Source: Streptomyces sp. NBC_01549 (GTDB lineage Bacteria; Actinomycetota; Actinomycetes; Streptomycetales; Streptomycetaceae). From it: a stretch of DNA of 64,000 bases. The DNA is taken from contig NZ_JAPEPW010000001.1 of assembly GCF_026339955.1 (NCBI RefSeq), positions 6,283,001 through 6,347,000 of the forward strand, in the 5' to 3' direction. Shown here piece by piece: positions 63,261 through 64,000 of this stretch. The translations under genes and the position numbers were made by a program. The notes under the pieces were generated by a model. The model saw only the letters and a program-made list of their open reading frames with translations. It did no database searches and was not told the origin of the DNA. Position 1 is the first letter of the stretch. Each line of letters starts with the position of its first letter.

Positions 63261-64000
63261 ATGCCGCAGCAGCCCCCCATTCGGAGCACACCTCCGCGCC
63301 CCCCGCGCCCGGACGCCTCCATGTCGCTGCTCACCAACGTCATGGATCACAGCCTCGACGACGGATACGCCGAGGCTGCCGCCCGTAGGGAGGCCGAGGG
63401 CGCTGGCGGCATACCGAAAACGGTACGGGCGAAGCTGGGTCTGGCGGCCGGTCTCGTCCTCGCGGCCCTGGTGGTCACCGTGGGCGCGGCGAACGCGCGG
63501 ATAGCGGCCCCCGTCGTCGCCAAGGAGCGCCAGGAGCTCATTGACCGCGTCGAGCGCGAGACCGCGGCCGCGGACAAGCTCGAGAGCGGTGTCGACACCC
63601 TGCGCGACGACGTGAGCGCCCGGCAGAACGAGGCGTTGAAGAAGCAGGGGGGCAGCGGTCAGGCCGATCTGGTGGGCATCCTGTCCGGTGCCGTCGCCGT
63701 CCACGGGTCCGGTGTGAAACTCGTCGTGAACGACGCCAAGGAAGCCACCGAGGGCGGCGACGGCAATCCCCGTGAGACCAGTGGGTTCTCCGACATCGGG
63801 CGCGTCCGCGACCGTGACATGCAGCGGGTCGTCAACGGGCTCTGGGAGTCCGGCGCGGAGGCCGTCTCGATCAACGGACAGCGGCTGACGGCACTGTCGG
63901 CGATCAGGGCCGCCGGTGACGCGATACTGGTCGACAACAAGCCGCTGGTGCCGCCCTACACGGTGCTGGCGGTGGGGGACGGCGAACGGCTCAGTACCAG
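63261..64000 (+). CDS. DUF881 family membrane protein, C-terminus cut by window edge
   Basis: An open frame from ATG 63261 runs to the window end (246 codons, no stop). A proline-rich start (PQQPPIRSTPPRPPRP) and SMSLLTNVMDHSLDDGY precede one membrane helix at about 58-77, a short coiled coil (about 87-120, KERQELIDRVERETAAADKL), and the DUF881 domain (GSGVKLVVNDAKE ... VVNGLWESGAEAVSINGQRL, VPPYTVLAVGD). The family is conserved in Gram-positive bacteria, has an extracytoplasmic domain and no firm function. Start lacks a strong ribosome site and may be leaderless. Confidence 0.8.
   Translation, partial: MPQQPPIRSTPPRPPRPDASMSLLTNVMDHSLDDGYAEAAARREAEGAGGIPKTVRAKLGLAAGLVLAALVVTVGAANARIAAPVVAKERQELIDRVERETAAADKLESGVDTLRDDVSARQNEALKKQGGSGQADLVGILSGAVAVHGSGVKLVVNDAKEATEGGDGNPRETSGFSDIGRVRDRDMQRVVNGLWESGAEAVSINGQRLTALSAIRAAGDAILVDNKPLVPPYTVLAVGDGERLST

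Overview
The window is a high-GC actinobacterial chromosome segment, almost certainly Streptomyces. Evidence: strong G/C third-position bias, frequent GTG starts, several leaderless starts, Streptomyces-type intergenic repeats, an actinobacterial rRNA operon, a cvn conservon, mycothiol-linked formaldehyde detoxification, and a pgsA / rRNA / crr-ptsI neighbourhood that I recall from S. coelicolor.

Layout. (1) 1-3037: a DUF1445 hydro-lyase and an MFS carrier, overlapping, divergent from a GntR/FCD regulator, with a perfect palindrome between them. (2) 3284-10485: a three-gene operon with the architecture of a bacterial condensin-like (MukFEB / JetABC) machine: a possible kleisin, a possible winged-helix partner and a 1565-residue SMC-like ATPase. 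No JetD-like nuclease gene is present. An IS1380-family element (10487-12166) sits exactly in the overlapping stop codons of the SMC gene and the convergent choline oxidase gene, so both proteins survive. (3) 12167-26121: a complete choline-to-glycine catabolic island: permease, choline oxidase, betaine-aldehyde dehydrogenase, Rieske glycine betaine demethylase, dimethylglycine oxidase, monomeric sarcosine oxidase, mycothiol-dependent formaldehyde dehydrogenase, an IclR regulator, and a divergent Rieske ferredoxin / ferredoxin reductase pair that probably feeds electrons to the demethylase. A scrambled MBL-hydrolase pseudogene lies inside it. Paired 17-bp motifs with identical spacing mark the promoters controlled, I infer, by the IclR protein.

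(4) 26242-35449: a small membrane protein, then a conservon (sensor kinase, roadblock, DUF742, small GTPase) that is interrupted between its third and fourth genes by a 1209-residue 5-oxoprolinase/hydantoinase. (5) 35568-41770: glpF-glpK with a 23-bp palindrome before glpF, an EAL-CBS-GGDEF protein, and a thiolase-fold lipid-transfer protein with its DUF35 partner under a TetR-like palindrome. (6) 42038-51635: secreted VanX-like dipeptidase, NUDIX hydrolase, GH31 glucosidase, acetoacetyl-CoA synthetase, MocR regulator with divergent MFS exporter, and an unknown 297-residue protein. (7) 51704-64000: crr-ptsI, a 16S-23S-5S rRNA operon without spacer tRNA, pgsA, a mannose-1-phosphate guanylyltransferase-like protein with a decayed phosphomannomutase domain, and a truncated DUF881 protein.

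The most interesting parts are the three-gene SMC system, the split conservon, and the fine structure of the choline island. Gene identities come from reading the translations; no database search was possible.
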